Origin: Simiduia aestuariiviva
Lineage (GTDB): Bacteria > Pseudomonadota > Gammaproteobacteria > Pseudomonadales > Cellvibrionaceae
NCBI RefSeq assembly: GCF_014192475.1
Contig: NZ_JACHXZ010000003.1
Location: 1-64,000, forward strand
Direction of reading: 5' to 3'
DNA: 64,000 nt
A program made the position numbers and the translations under genes. The first letter of the stretch is position 1, and each line of letters starts with the position of its first letter. The notes under the pieces were generated by a model that saw nothing but the letters and a program-made list of their open reading frames with translations, did no database searches and was not told the DNA's origin. Below are positions 46,040 to 55,342 of the stretch, piece after piece.

Positions 46040-47311
46040 GTGCGCAATAAAATTGCCAGTATTTGGCCGCTGTTTTTCGGCATGTTACTCATTGGCTTGT
46101 GCGTGGGCGCGCAAGGCACACTTATCGGATTGCGCGCCGCCCTAGAGGGTTTTCCCAACACCCTCACCGGCTTGATCATGTCGGCCTACTACTTGGGTTT
46201 TTTATTGGGCGCCCACCGTGGGCAAAAAGTGATTCGCCGCGTGGGCCACGTGCGCACCTTTGCGGCACTGACAGCGCTCTCATCACTGTGCGTATTACTG
46301 CACTCTATTTACGTAAATCCGTGGGCCTGGGCCGCCACGCGATTTTTAACGGGCTTTGCCATGTGTGGCATCTACCTCGTGGCCGAATCTTGGTTGAATC
46401 AAGCCGCAGATGACAGCAATCGCGGAAAAATCCTATCGCTCTATATGATTACGCTGCTGGGCGGCATTTTGGGGGGGCAATTTCTGCTAAACCTTGCCGA
46501 CCCACAAAGCTTCGAATTATTTAGTTTAATTTCTATTTTAATGAGCGCCGCCGCCATCCCCATTTTAGTTACTGCCACACCTACGCCGGCGGTAACGCCC
46601 GCGCCTACTATCAGCCCACTTAAGCTGTTCCAGTGGGCTCCCTTCGGTTTAATCGGTGTTTTTTTAATTCAAATGTGCGCGGCAATGATTTTCGGTATGG
46701 CGCCCGTGTATGCAAATATGAAAGGCTTTAACACCCAAGACGTAGCCTGGATTATGGCCAGCTTTGTGGCGGGCGCACTCCTACTGCAATGGCCACTGGG
46801 GTTGCTGGCTGACAAGTTCAATCGCCGCACCGTGGCTACGGCGCTCACCGGCATCGCCGGATTTTTTGCCATTGTGAGCGGCCTATTCGGCGAACAATCT
46901 TTCATCATACTGCTCATCTGCATCGGCCTGTTTGGCGGCTTTACACTCCCCCTCTACGCCGTCTTTTGTGCACTGGTAAACGATTTTATGCGACCCGAAA
47001 AAATTGTCGCCGCCAGCAGCACAGTGCTCTTAGTTGGCGGCGTCGGCGCATCCATTGGACCAGTGTTAACGGCGCCTCTGCTCGATCAGTTGGGGCCCAA
47101 AGGGTTTTTCTGGGGCTGCGCTGCGACCTTGTTATTAATTTGCCTCTACGGCCTATACCGCATGGCGCGCTTCCCGTACGCTGCCCGCCAGGATATGCAC
47201 GAAATGAGCATGCTACCGGGCGGCAACATTGGCACGGGTTTACTCAATACCGAGAAGCACGACACGGCCAACATAAATCAACGCGATGGCGAGCAACCAA
47301 AAGAACAATAG
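46040..47311 (+). CDS. MFS transporter, YcaD-like
   Basis: Twelve-helix major facilitator protein of 423 residues. The N-terminus (W-P-L-F-F-G-M-L-L-I-G), L-G-F-L-L-G-A-H-R-G-Q-K and E-S-W-L-N near residue 117 are typical of the YcaD/transporter-of-unknown-substrate group. The loop motif L-A-D-K-F-N-R-R-T-V follows helix 8. The hydrophilic C-terminal tail is about 35 residues. It starts at GTG 46040 behind a perfect AGGAGG. The 220 bases upstream, shared with DUF924, show no clear promoter. The substrate is unknown. Confidence 0.9.
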   Translation: MRNKIASIWPLFFGMLLIGLCVGAQGTLIGLRAALEGFPNTLTGLIMSAYYLGFLLGAHRGQKVIRRVGHVRTFAALTALSSLCVLLHSIYVNPWAWAATRFLTGFAMCGIYLVAESWLNQAADDSNRGKILSLYMITLLGGILGGQFLLNLADPQSFELFSLISILMSAAAIPILVTATPTPAVTPAPTISPLKLFQWAPFGLIGVFLIQMCAAMIFGMAPVYANMKGFNTQDVAWIMASFVAGALLLQWPLGLLADKFNRRTVATALTGIAGFFAIVSGLFGEQSFIILLICIGLFGGFTLPLYAVFCALVNDFMRPEKIVAASSTVLLVGGVGASIGPVLTAPLLDQLGPKGFFWGCAATLLLICLYGLYRMARFPYAARQDMHEMSMLPGGNIGTGLLNTEKHDTANINQRDGEQPKEQ

Positions 47312-47772
47312 CAGCGCGGGTTTCAATCAATTTTGAATAGCGGTGTGCCCGCTTATGAATTGCATCTCTAAACCGGAGCCAATATAGACCGCTGAGCTCA
47401 GCCCAAAGCCGCATGTGGCCTGCGAATACGTCCAAGTGCTACATATTCACGCCCGCAGGCGACTGTCATATTTGCCGATTAGCCCACACGGGGGCGACAA
47501 TAGATTGACTATACTCACTGATAGGCACCTTTCCTCTTCATTAGCTTCATCAAGGGTGCCAACGGCACATACCCATCGCTATGGCCTTCTGGGGCGGCCA
47601 AGGGTGAAAAGTCATCCCGTAAGGGTTTACTGCCGTAGAGTGATAAGTGCGGTGCTGTGGTAACGATACGCTGCGCGCTACCCGCGACCTTAGTAAAATC
47701 TCGGTATGGCGCATTTGGCTGTCAGGTTACACACTCTTTGTGGAGGTAACAGCCCGGGATTCATTCACTGAC
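47312..47772 (+). promoter_or_regulatory. Long leader region upstream of the envelope gene cluster, possibly structured RNA
   Basis: 461 bases without a believable gene. A short open frame (47415-47663) has a basic, non-protein-like composition and no ribosome site. From about 47,520 the DNA is rich in small inverted repeats. GGTGCC at 47,555 can pair either with GGCACC at 47,524 or with GGCAC at 47,564, so two exclusive hairpins are possible. TGGCC/GGCCA (47,582-47,600) and GGGTGA/TCATCCC follow. It should hold the promoter of the string starting at 47773; I see no clear -35/-10 pair and no match to a riboswitch consensus I know. Confidence 0.45.
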
Positions 47773-49068
47773 ATGAGCGGCGTAACTGTGAAAAAGTATT
47801 TCCAATGTTTCTACGTCTGTTTGTTTAGCCTGTGGGCTGCCTGCGCACTTGCGAGCAGCCAAACACCCGCCAGCGATTTTCTCATCGCGCCAGATGATAC
47901 CGGTGAAGACAATCTGACGCCCATTCAACGCAATGGCAATGTACAGCTCACAGGCCGAGAGTATCTGGAAGCGATCGAAGACATCGAATCGGAATATGGC
48001 GCCTATGATCCCCAGTTATCGCAGCATCTAGCGGCCCTAGGAAAACAGTACCAAGCGCAGGGCGAGCACAACGATGCCATCGAGCTATTCAAGCGGGCCA
48101 TGCACGTACAAAGGATCAACTACGGTCTTTACGATATGGGCCAGGCGCCCATTCTTGAGGATTTAATCGAAAGCCAAGTGGCGTTGGGGCAATGGGAAGA
48201 CGCCAACGATCGCTACCAATACCTCTATTGGTTAAACCGCCGCAACTACGGCACCGACGACCCCCGCATGCTTCCCATTATCAATAAACTCAGCAACTGG
48301 CATCTCAACGCCTATGCGTTAAACGTCAGTAATGGATTGTTTTATCACCTGATCAACGCCCACAACCTCTATCAAATTGCGGCCGACATCGTAAGAAACG
48401 CCTACGGCAGAACTGACTTGCGAATGATCGAGCCCCTGCGCGGCTTAACCGCCTCCAGTTACTTCTTAGCCACCTACCAGGCGGCGAACCAAAACAAAAT
48501 GTCGGTGTCTAATGGTTCAATGCCGGCGAGCGAAGAAGACCGCGCCCAACTGCAACAGTACATTATCAATAGCTACAACAGCGGTCGCTCTGCCATCAAC
48601 CAAATGGTGGATGTGTACAGCAACAATCCTGATGCTCCCCCCACGTCGGAGGTACGAGCGCAGGTGGCCCTCGGCGATTGGCACCTACTTTTTGGCAAAT
48701 GGCACTCGGCCATGGAAATTTACCAAGACAGCTACCAAAAGCTACAAGACCAGCAAGCTGATCCAACGACCATCGCCGAGTTATTTGGCAAGCCTATGCC
48801 CTTGCCGGATTTGCCACTGATTGATATTAAGTTCAGCTCAGATATCAATACCGAACATTTTGTATTGGCGCGCTTCGACGTAACCGCCTATGGCCGGGCC
48901 CGTAAAATTGAAATCGTGGACGCCCATCCAAGTGACGACAACCGCATCCGCTCGCGGGTGCGCAAAACCTTAAAGCAGGCCAAATTTCGGCCACGCTTCG
49001 ACGACGGAAAAGCTGTCGATACCAAAGCCGTCACCCACAGGTACCTATTTTCGGACAACAAACCATGA
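47773..49068 (+). CDS. Exported TPR protein with TonB-like C-terminal domain
   Basis: A 431-residue protein with a hydrophobic N-terminus (K-K-Y-F-Q-C-F-Y-V-C-L-F-S-L-W-A-A, cleavage near A-L-A-S) that is either a signal peptide or an uncleaved anchor. Helical TPR-type repeats follow (L-A-A-L-G-K-Q-Y-Q-A-Q-G-E-H-N-D-A-I-E-L-F, repeated E-D-A-N-D-R-Y-Q-Y-L-Y-W). The last 70 residues (F-V-L-A-R-F-D-V-T-A-Y-G-R-A, then A-K-F-R-P-R-F-D-D-G-K-A-V-D) match the TonB C-terminal pattern. First gene of the cluster that also holds a TolQ/ExbB-type channel, so an energy-coupling or peptidoglycan-contact role is likely. The ATG lacks a good ribosome site; a GTG at 47788 is an alternative. Stop overlaps the next start (ATGA). 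Confidence 0.75.
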   Translation: MSGVTVKKYFQCFYVCLFSLWAACALASSQTPASDFLIAPDDTGEDNLTPIQRNGNVQLTGREYLEAIEDIESEYGAYDPQLSQHLAALGKQYQAQGEHNDAIELFKRAMHVQRINYGLYDMGQAPILEDLIESQVALGQWEDANDRYQYLYWLNRRNYGTDDPRMLPIINKLSNWHLNAYALNVSNGLFYHLINAHNLYQIAADIVRNAYGRTDLRMIEPLRGLTASSYFLATYQAANQNKMSVSNGSMPASEEDRAQLQQYIINSYNSGRSAINQMVDVYSNNPDAPPTSEVRAQVALGDWHLLFGKWHSAMEIYQDSYQKLQDQQADPTTIAELFGKPMPLPDLPLIDIKFSSDINTEHFVLARFDVTAYGRARKIEIVDAHPSDDNRIRSRVRKTLKQAKFRPRFDDGKAVDTKAVTHRYLFSDNKP

Positions 49069-50186
49069 GTAAATTGCCCCGCAAAACCTGTGCCCCTTAC
49101 GCCGTCGCATTAGTGGCGGCATTGGCGCTGACCGGCTGCAAGCAGGAGCAGCAACAAAGCCAGCAACAGCCGCCCACGCCCAGCAGCCCGTCGAGCAGCA
49201 GCCCGTCTAGCCCCAGCTCAGCCAGCCAGCCCTCCAGCCGGCAAACCTCACAGCGCCAGAGTGAAGCCAGCGGTGGCCAGCAATCGCCAACTCAAGCACA
49301 GCCTCCCAACAATCAAACGGCGCAAAATCAGTCCTCTCAACCCCAGCCGGGCAAAACGGCGAGCGATGTCTTCAGTCAGCCCCAACCTAGCACTGAATCG
49401 CCGAGTGGCGACCCCACAGCGCCAGCGAACCAGGCCTCTGAGCCCCAATCAGCGCACAACCAGCAATCCGATGCCAGCGCTGACCCAAGCGCTCAAGGCG
49501 AACCTAAAGAAATAGATTTTTCTGAAGAGGAAGCCAGCGCCAGCGCGAATGCATCGGCGGCCAGCAGCCAAACTGCAAGTGCGCAGTCCAACAGCGCGCA
49601 ATCGCCTGCAAGTGCCGCCAGTGCATCACCGCGAGCGCAAAGCGCACAGCGGGGCGGCGGCATGCCGTCGGGGGCACCACAGCCTACGGGCGCCCTACCC
49701 TCTGGTAGCGCGACCACAGGTAAGGCGCAGCCCGCCACCTCACCCGGCGCGCTAAACGACAAATTCGAAACCACCATCGCCAGCTATGACGGCATGATCT
49801 TGCGTGAGCGCGACTACATTGCCAATCGCCGCAATCAAAAAGGCAGTGAAGAGGCGGTGGCCCAAGTACAAGGCCCCATTTTTGATGAAGGCGATTTGGC
49901 GGAAGAAGGTGGCCAGCAAGGTCAAGCAGCCGGCGGCCCTCAGGGCCCAGAAGGTCAAGGCAATGGCAATGGGAGCCAGCCAACGGGTGGCGATGCGCGC
50001 CAAGGCGAGTACACCACTGTGGCAGCTGCCGCCCCACCGGCAGACATTCCCTCGGGTGATGACGACGATGTCGTCGCGCGCCAGATTAGGGAAGCCGCAA
50101 TGCGCGAGTCGGATCCCGCGTTGCGCGAAAAACTCTGGGAAGAATACCGCAAGTACAAGAACCAAGCCGCTAAGGGATCACAATGA
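49065..50186 (+). CDS. Low-complexity lipoprotein
   Basis: Predicted lipoprotein of 373 residues with lipobox L-T-G-C (Cys near 25, followed by Lys). About 200 residues of Ser/Gln/Pro/Ala-rich, presumably unstructured sequence follow. Only two short parts look folded: about 235-285 (D-K-F-E-T-T-I-A-S-Y-D-G-M-I-L-R-E-R-D-Y-I) and the helical C-terminus (A-M-R-E-S-D-P-A-L-R-E-K-L-W-E-E-Y-R-K-Y-K). No family recognised. The long flexible stretch could span the periplasm from a membrane anchor. It overlaps both neighbours by four bases. Confidence 0.75.
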   Translation: MSKLPRKTCAPYAVALVAALALTGCKQEQQQSQQQPPTPSSPSSSSPSSPSSASQPSSRQTSQRQSEASGGQQSPTQAQPPNNQTAQNQSSQPQPGKTASDVFSQPQPSTESPSGDPTAPANQASEPQSAHNQQSDASADPSAQGEPKEIDFSEEEASASANASAASSQTASAQSNSAQSPASAASASPRAQSAQRGGGMPSGAPQPTGALPSGSATTGKAQPATSPGALNDKFETTIASYDGMILRERDYIANRRNQKGSEEAVAQVQGPIFDEGDLAEEGGQQGQAAGGPQGPEGQGNGNGSQPTGGDARQGEYTTVAAAAPPADIPSGDDDDVVARQIREAAMRESDPALREKLWEEYRKYKNQAAKGSQ

Positions 50187-51358
50187 GCGATTCACTTTTT
50201 GTAAGGATTCCGTTGCTGTGCCTACTTTTTTCGATTTTGGTGGGCTGCAGCACGCACAACGTCAAGTCCACCAACCACGTACCCGTTGAGCGCGTCACCC
50301 AAGAGATTCCCGAGCACCTATTGCTCGATGTGGGAGTCCAACTTTTTGATCCGGGCATCGATGATGCCGCCGACGCCGATACATTGATTTTTCCCGAGGT
50401 GCGCAAAGCAGAATCACGCTATATGCCAGTTATGCTTGCGGAAACTTTGCAAACTGCGGCCGCGTGGGGCGCAGTCCGCGTAGTGCCCGCCGCCAACCGA
50501 AACAGCGATGTCACTGTGCGCGGAAAAATTATTCAGTCCGATGGCGAGCAGCTTGAACTCGCCATTGAAGTCTTTGACATCAGCGGCCGCCACTGGTTTA
50601 CCCGCCACTATAAAGAAACCGCTAGCCACTACGCGTACAACAAACGGTTGGTCAAAGATATGGATCCCTTTCAGGGAATTTACAACCAAATTGCCAATGA
50701 TCTACTGGCGTTTCAGCGCACCCTGAGCGACACCGAGACTCGCACCCTGCGCACCATCGCCGAATTGCGTTTTGCCCGCGACTTTTCGCCCAGTGCGTTT
50801 AGCGATCACTTACAAGAGACCAAAGATGGACGCTTCGCCGTAGTACGTCTGCCGGCGACCGATGACCCCATGCTCAATCGCGTGCGTCGCATTCGCGAGC
50901 GCGATTACCTGTTTGTAGACACCCTACAGGATTATTACGGCACCTTTGTACGCGAAATGGACGGCCCTTATCAAACATGGCGGGCGGAAAGCTACGATGC
51001 CGTGATTACCCAGCGCGAGCTGGAGAGCCAAGCCACAACTCGCACCATTGCAGGCATTGCCGCCATCGTGGGCGGTATCGCGGCCGCCGGTAACAACAGC
51101 GGCGCCGGTCGTGCAGCGGGTCAAGTGGCCGTCGCAGCCGGGGGATACATGGTAAAAAGTGGTTTTGATAAACGCGCTGAGGCGCGCCTCCATAGCGAAA
51201 CCTTGATCGAGTTGGGAGACTCACTCGAAGCGGCAATCGAGCCCCAAGTCATCGAGCTGGAAGACCGCACCATCACGCTCTCGGGAACAGTAGAAAATCA
51301 GTACGACCAATGGCGCGAATTGCTAAAAGAAATTTATAAAGCAGAAACTGGCTTATAA
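50183..51358 (+). CDS. Outer-membrane lipoprotein with glycine-zipper segment
   Basis: Predicted lipoprotein of 391 residues with lipobox L-V-G-C-S (Cys near 22). Ser at +2 favours the outer membrane. The N-terminal half (D-V-G-V-Q-L-F-D-P-G, then V-R-G-K-I-I-Q-S-D-G and L-E-L-A-I-E-V-F-D-I-S-G) looks like the small beta domain found in many envelope-assembly lipoproteins. A Gly/Ala-rich glycine-zipper segment (about 288-330, G-I-A-A-I-V-G-G-I-A-A-A-G) could insert in or cross a membrane. The function is unknown. It is translationally coupled to the gene before it; 108 bases follow before the next gene. Confidence 0.8.
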   Translation: MSDSLFVRIPLLCLLFSILVGCSTHNVKSTNHVPVERVTQEIPEHLLLDVGVQLFDPGIDDAADADTLIFPEVRKAESRYMPVMLAETLQTAAAWGAVRVVPAANRNSDVTVRGKIIQSDGEQLELAIEVFDISGRHWFTRHYKETASHYAYNKRLVKDMDPFQGIYNQIANDLLAFQRTLSDTETRTLRTIAELRFARDFSPSAFSDHLQETKDGRFAVVRLPATDDPMLNRVRRIRERDYLFVDTLQDYYGTFVREMDGPYQTWRAESYDAVITQRELESQATTRTIAGIAAIVGGIAAAGNNSGAGRAAGQVAVAAGGYMVKSGFDKRAEARLHSETLIELGDSLEAAIEPQVIELEDRTITLSGTVENQYDQWRELLKEIYKAETGL

Positions 51359-51466
51359 TAAAATACTCAGACACGGTATCCTAACCGCGACGTCATCGAA
51401 TAACGACGCGCTAACAAGACCCAGCCCCGCGCATGATGCTCGGGGCCCAAACCAGTAAGTTACTGC

Positions 51467-52927
51467 ATGAACGACCAACAAGCGCTGCCTTGGTGGCAGC
51501 AGTCGCGCCTTCAATATGCTGCAATCGCCCTGCTGATTGCCCTGATGCTATTTGTGGTCTTTGTCTTGCCGAGCCTCGTGGAGCCGGTAGACGTCGATAC
51601 CATCGAATCGCGAACCCTAGACACTTCCGCAACGGTTAAAAACACTCCTGCCGACTCGCCTTTTGCCGACGCTCAGCTCGCTCGTGAGCGCAAGCAGGCG
51701 CAGGAAATATTAAGCCAAATGCTACAACTCCAAGATCAGCTGGAAGGCCAGCGCGTGGATCAATGGGCCGCTGAAGCCTACCAAAACGCACTGAATACTG
51801 CGGCCAACGCCGACGAATATTATCGTCAGCGCGAATTTTCCATTGCCCAAGAACAATACCGAAGCAGTTTGGCACAACTCACCGACCTCAAAGCAACTGC
51901 TGAACAGGCATTAGTGACGCAATTAGCGCTTGGTCAGGCTGCACTCGGCAACAAAGATGCGAATGCGGCCAATACCGCCTTTACCCTCGCGCTAGCCATT
52001 GATCCCAACAACGCGCGCGCGCAATCCGGCAAACAAAGTGCAGAAGCGCTGGAGTCCATACTCGACCTACTGCGCAAAGGCCGCCTTGAAGAAAAAACCG
52101 ATCACTGGGAAAAGGCCCGGGCGCTATATCAACAAGCGCTGGCACTGGATAGCAATTCACCACTGGCACAGCAGGCACTGAGTAACATCGAACAAAAGCT
52201 CCGCGATAGAAATTTTACCCGCGCCATGTCCGCCGGGTTCAAAGCGCTAGATCAAGGACAGTTTAATGAGGCTAAGTCGCACTTTTTAGCGGCCCAAGCC
52301 ATCAAACCCAACGACGAAGCGGTCCCCATTGCTCTCCAGCAAGTGAACAACCAGAAGATAAACACCAATATCACCCAAAAACTGGCCGCCGCGCGTCAAG
52401 CTGAAGCTGAAGAGCGATGGCTAGACGCCAATAAGTTATATGTATCGCTGTTGGCCACCGACAGCACGCTCGTCGATGCGATCGTTGGCAAGTTGCGTAC
52501 CGATGCCCGCGCAGCACTGGAGCAACGCACCCAAAATGCGCTGGCCGGAGCGCTTGAACTGAACAAACCAGCCAATTACAACGCGGCCCAGCAAACATTG
52601 CTGGAACTTGACGCGCTGGGCGACGGCGGCCCGCGCCTCACTCAACAACGCACCCAACTGCGCGAATTGCTGGCACAAGTCTCCCAGCCCAGACAGGTCG
52701 TCCTTCAATCAGACAATTTAACCCAAGTGACCATATTTCACGTGGGCCGCATCGGCAATTTCAGCCAGCACGTGTTGACACTGAAACCGGGCACCTACGT
52801 CGCGGTGGGCTCGCGACCCGGCTTCCGCGATGTGCGCGAAGAATTTATTGTGGGCCTCAACGATAAGGAGGTGACAGTGAATATTCGCTGTACTGACAAA
52901 ATTGCCCTTGGCAGCAAGACGAGCTAG
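51467..52927 (+). CDS. Membrane-anchored TPR protein with PEGA-like C-terminus
   Basis: A 486-residue protein with a short cytoplasmic N-terminus (Trp-rich, W-W-Q-Q-S), one membrane helix (about 19-40) and a long periplasmic part. TPR-like repeats run from about 85 to 350 (A-L-A-I-D-P-N-N-A-R-A, A-L-A-L-D-S-N-S-P-L-A, A-Q-A-I-K-P-N-D-E-A). The last 70 residues (L-T-L-K-P-G-T-Y-V-A-V-G-S-R-P-G-F-R-D-V) form a PEGA-like beta domain, matching those in the next protein. Probably an inner-membrane scaffold reaching into the periplasm. Confidence 0.82.
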   Translation: MNDQQALPWWQQSRLQYAAIALLIALMLFVVFVLPSLVEPVDVDTIESRTLDTSATVKNTPADSPFADAQLARERKQAQEILSQMLQLQDQLEGQRVDQWAAEAYQNALNTAANADEYYRQREFSIAQEQYRSSLAQLTDLKATAEQALVTQLALGQAALGNKDANAANTAFTLALAIDPNNARAQSGKQSAEALESILDLLRKGRLEEKTDHWEKARALYQQALALDSNSPLAQQALSNIEQKLRDRNFTRAMSAGFKALDQGQFNEAKSHFLAAQAIKPNDEAVPIALQQVNNQKINTNITQKLAAARQAEAEERWLDANKLYVSLLATDSTLVDAIVGKLRTDARAALEQRTQNALAGALELNKPANYNAAQQTLLELDALGDGGPRLTQQRTQLRELLAQVSQPRQVVLQSDNLTQVTIFHVGRIGNFSQHVLTLKPGTYVAVGSRPGFRDVREEFIVGLNDKEVTVNIRCTDKIALGSKTS

Positions 52928-52959
52928 GTGGCTAAGCGCCCCACTGACACGAGGACACT

Positions 52960-55086
52960 ATGACGCAACGGGAAGCACCGCCTGAACAAGTCAATACACC
53001 CGCTGATTCACATACGGAGATCATAGAACCCACACCTTTTGCACCCAGCGACGCACCGGCGCAACAACAACGCTGGCGCCCTAACCGCCGGCAACTGGCT
53101 ATTGGCCTACCTCTATTCATGGGGTTAGTCATCGTCGTTATGCTACTCATGTCTCGCTCAGTGACATTCGTCACCTTGCCCGCGCAAACCCAGATTTCTG
53201 TCTCTGGCGGTCTACATCTTCAATTAGCAAACGCGTGGCTTCTGCTACCTGGCGACTACCAAATCCATCTGCACAGCCAAGGCTACCACTCACAAACTCA
53301 AACTATCACCGTGAGTGACGCGGCAGAGCAACAGTTTCGCTTTGAGCTGCAAAAGTTGCCCGGCCGGCTCAAGATAGAAACGACACCGGCACTGGATGAC
53401 GTCGAAATCTATATCGATGATGTCCACGTTGGATTTAGCGGCCAGGAAATTGCCAATATCGAACCGGGGTTGCACACCCTGTCGCTGCGACACGCTCGCT
53501 ATCTACCCATGCAACAAAATCTAACGATTGAAGGCAAAGATCAATTGCAAGTCTTATCTCTGACCTTGGCGCCAGCTTGGGCCACAGTCACCGTCAACAC
53601 CCTGCCCGCTGGTGCCACGCTACAGGTGGGCGAGCAACCGCTGGGCACAACGCCGGGGGAATTTGAAATAATGCAGGGCGAACAGCCGCTCATGTTGACA
53701 TTGGCGGGTTACAAAATTTGGCAGGAGGTATTCGAATTCAACGCGGGCGAGGTGATCACACTGCCCGACATTCGCCTGCAAAAAGCCGACGGCATACTGC
53801 GCTTTCGCACGCGCCCAAACGGGGCCAGCGTAACCATCAACGGTAATTTTCTCGGCCTTACGCCGCTCGACATTCCCTTGAACCCCGGCCGCAGTCACAC
53901 GCTCAAAATTTTCAAAGAGGGATATGAAGAAGCAACAACATCGGTGGCAATTGCATCGGGCAGCAGTAAAGCCCTTGAACTCAAGCTGACACCAGCGTTC
54001 GGCAAAGTGTTAATCAGCGCCAATTTTCCCGACGCTGAACTCTATGTGGATGGACGACTTTTCGGCCGCGCCAATCAAACGCTGTCTCTACCGGCCCGGC
54101 CACACTCTATCGCCGTAAAAAAAGTCGGCTACGAAACCTTCGAGGCTGAAGTCACACCCAAGCCTTCCCTCACCCAGCAGCTGCAAGTTCGCCTACGCAC
54201 AGAGGACCAGGCAAAGTGGGATAGCATTGCCCAGCAAGTGCGCAGTCCCACAGGCCAAATCCTGAAATTATTTAGACCGAATGCGCGCTTTACCATGGGC
54301 TCCTCGCGGCGTGAACAAGGCCGACGCTCCAATGAAACGCTGCGTCAAGTGGCGCTTACCCGCGCTTTCTATGTAGCGCCACTGCCGGTTACCAATGCCG
54401 ATTTCGTACAGTTCGAGCGCTTCCATTCCTCCAGCCATGTCAAAGGCAACAGCTTATTCAGCGACCTTCAACCCGTCGTAAATATCAGCTGGCAGCAAGC
54501 GGCTAAATTTTGTAACTGGCTTTCTGCTCAAGAACAACTTCCACCCTTCTACCGGGAAACCAACGGCGTCATCACCGGCTTTGATGCCGATGCCACAGGC
54601 TATCGAATGCTCACGGAAGCGGAATGGGCCTGGCTCGCGCGCGTGCAAGATCAAGATGGCGTGCGCAAATACCCTTGGGGCAATCAGTTGCCTCCCGCCG
54701 CCAATAGCGGCAATTACGGCGATGTCAGTGCCGCGTCCATTTTGGGTTTGATTTTGTTGGATTATAACGACGGCTTTCCGGTGTCCTCCCCGGTGGGAAA
54801 ATTTCCACCCAACGAAAAGGGCATCTACGATATTGGCGGCAATGTTGCCGAGTGGATTAACGACTTTTACGGCGTCGGCACCGGCCTTTCACTCAGCACC
54901 GAAACAGACCCAATGGGACCAGAAAAAGGCGACTATCACGTGATTCGCGGTTCCAGCTGGGCACATGGTGGCATCACTGAGTTACGACTGGCCTATCGCG
55001 ATTACGGCGATCAAAAACGATCCGATTTAGGGTTTCGTATCGCGCGCTTCGTAGATGCGCGTAAGAAAGGAGATACCGATGAATAA
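52960..55086 (+). CDS. Inner-membrane PEGA-repeat protein with SUMF1-like domain
   Basis: A 708-residue protein: a Pro/Gln-rich cytoplasmic N-terminus, one membrane helix (about 46-64), then four or more PEGA beta repeats (about 65-425, such as L-K-I-E-T-T-P-A, V-T-V-N-T-L-P-A-G-A, F-R-T-R-P-N-G-A-S-V). A SUMF1/FGE fold follows (about 431-705, with M-G-S-S and Y-P-W-G-N-Q). In the region that carries the two catalytic cysteines of true FGE enzymes it reads R-G-S-S-W-A-H-G-G, without cysteine, so it is probably a binding fold rather than an enzyme. GAGGACAC precedes the ATG, and the end overlaps the next gene by eight bases. Confidence 0.88.
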   Translation: MTQREAPPEQVNTPADSHTEIIEPTPFAPSDAPAQQQRWRPNRRQLAIGLPLFMGLVIVVMLLMSRSVTFVTLPAQTQISVSGGLHLQLANAWLLLPGDYQIHLHSQGYHSQTQTITVSDAAEQQFRFELQKLPGRLKIETTPALDDVEIYIDDVHVGFSGQEIANIEPGLHTLSLRHARYLPMQQNLTIEGKDQLQVLSLTLAPAWATVTVNTLPAGATLQVGEQPLGTTPGEFEIMQGEQPLMLTLAGYKIWQEVFEFNAGEVITLPDIRLQKADGILRFRTRPNGASVTINGNFLGLTPLDIPLNPGRSHTLKIFKEGYEEATTSVAIASGSSKALELKLTPAFGKVLISANFPDAELYVDGRLFGRANQTLSLPARPHSIAVKKVGYETFEAEVTPKPSLTQQLQVRLRTEDQAKWDSIAQQVRSPTGQILKLFRPNARFTMGSSRREQGRRSNETLRQVALTRAFYVAPLPVTNADFVQFERFHSSSHVKGNSLFSDLQPVVNISWQQAAKFCNWLSAQEQLPPFYRETNGVITGFDADATGYRMLTEAEWAWLARVQDQDGVRKYPWGNQLPPAANSGNYGDVSAASILGLILLDYNDGFPVSSPVGKFPPNEKGIYDIGGNVAEWINDFYGVGTGLSLSTETDPMGPEKGDYHVIRGSSWAHGGITELRLAYRDYGDQKRSDLGFRIARFVDARKKGDTDE

Positions 55087-55327
55087 ATTGCAACCCAGGT
55101 TTCGTTTATTAGCGTTATTTTTCGTCGCCCTTTGGTGTGCGATGGCGGGGATTAGCGTTGCGCAAAATGAAGCCACTGACAACACCAGCGCGACACAAAC
55201 CACGCCCGACGCCACACCGGAAACGGCGCCCTCCGACTCACCGGCGGCCCAACCCAACAATCCCAATTACACGCCAACGGAGGAAATCTCTGAAGATCTC
55301 TCCGTTTCATTTCCCGTGGACATCTAA
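55079..55327 (+). CDS. Small exported protein, Thr/Pro/Asn-rich
   Basis: An 82-residue protein with a signal peptide (cleavage near V-A-Q-N, residue 29) and a low-complexity, acidic mature part rich in Thr, Pro, Ala and Asn, ending E-D-L-S-V-S-F-P-V-D-I. No family recognised. It has a perfect AAGGAG ribosome site inside the end of the SUMF1 gene and sits 15 bases before the proton-channel gene, so it is likely a real, small periplasmic part of the system. Confidence 0.65.
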   Translation: MNKLQPRFRLLALFFVALWCAMAGISVAQNEATDNTSATQTTPDATPETAPSDSPAAQPNNPNYTPTEEISEDLSVSFPVDI

Positions 55328-55342
55328 CCAAAAGGACCGGCC

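Noticed and set aside
47540-47660. Cyclic-di-GMP (GEMM) riboswitch
   Set aside because: Stems exist, but the conserved A-x-G-G-C-A-A-A and G-A-C-G-C-A-A-A-G-type segments are absent.
47415-47663. Possible 82-residue gene in the leader region
   Set aside because: No ribosome site, Arg/His/Ser-rich composition without domain character, and it lies across the inverted repeats.
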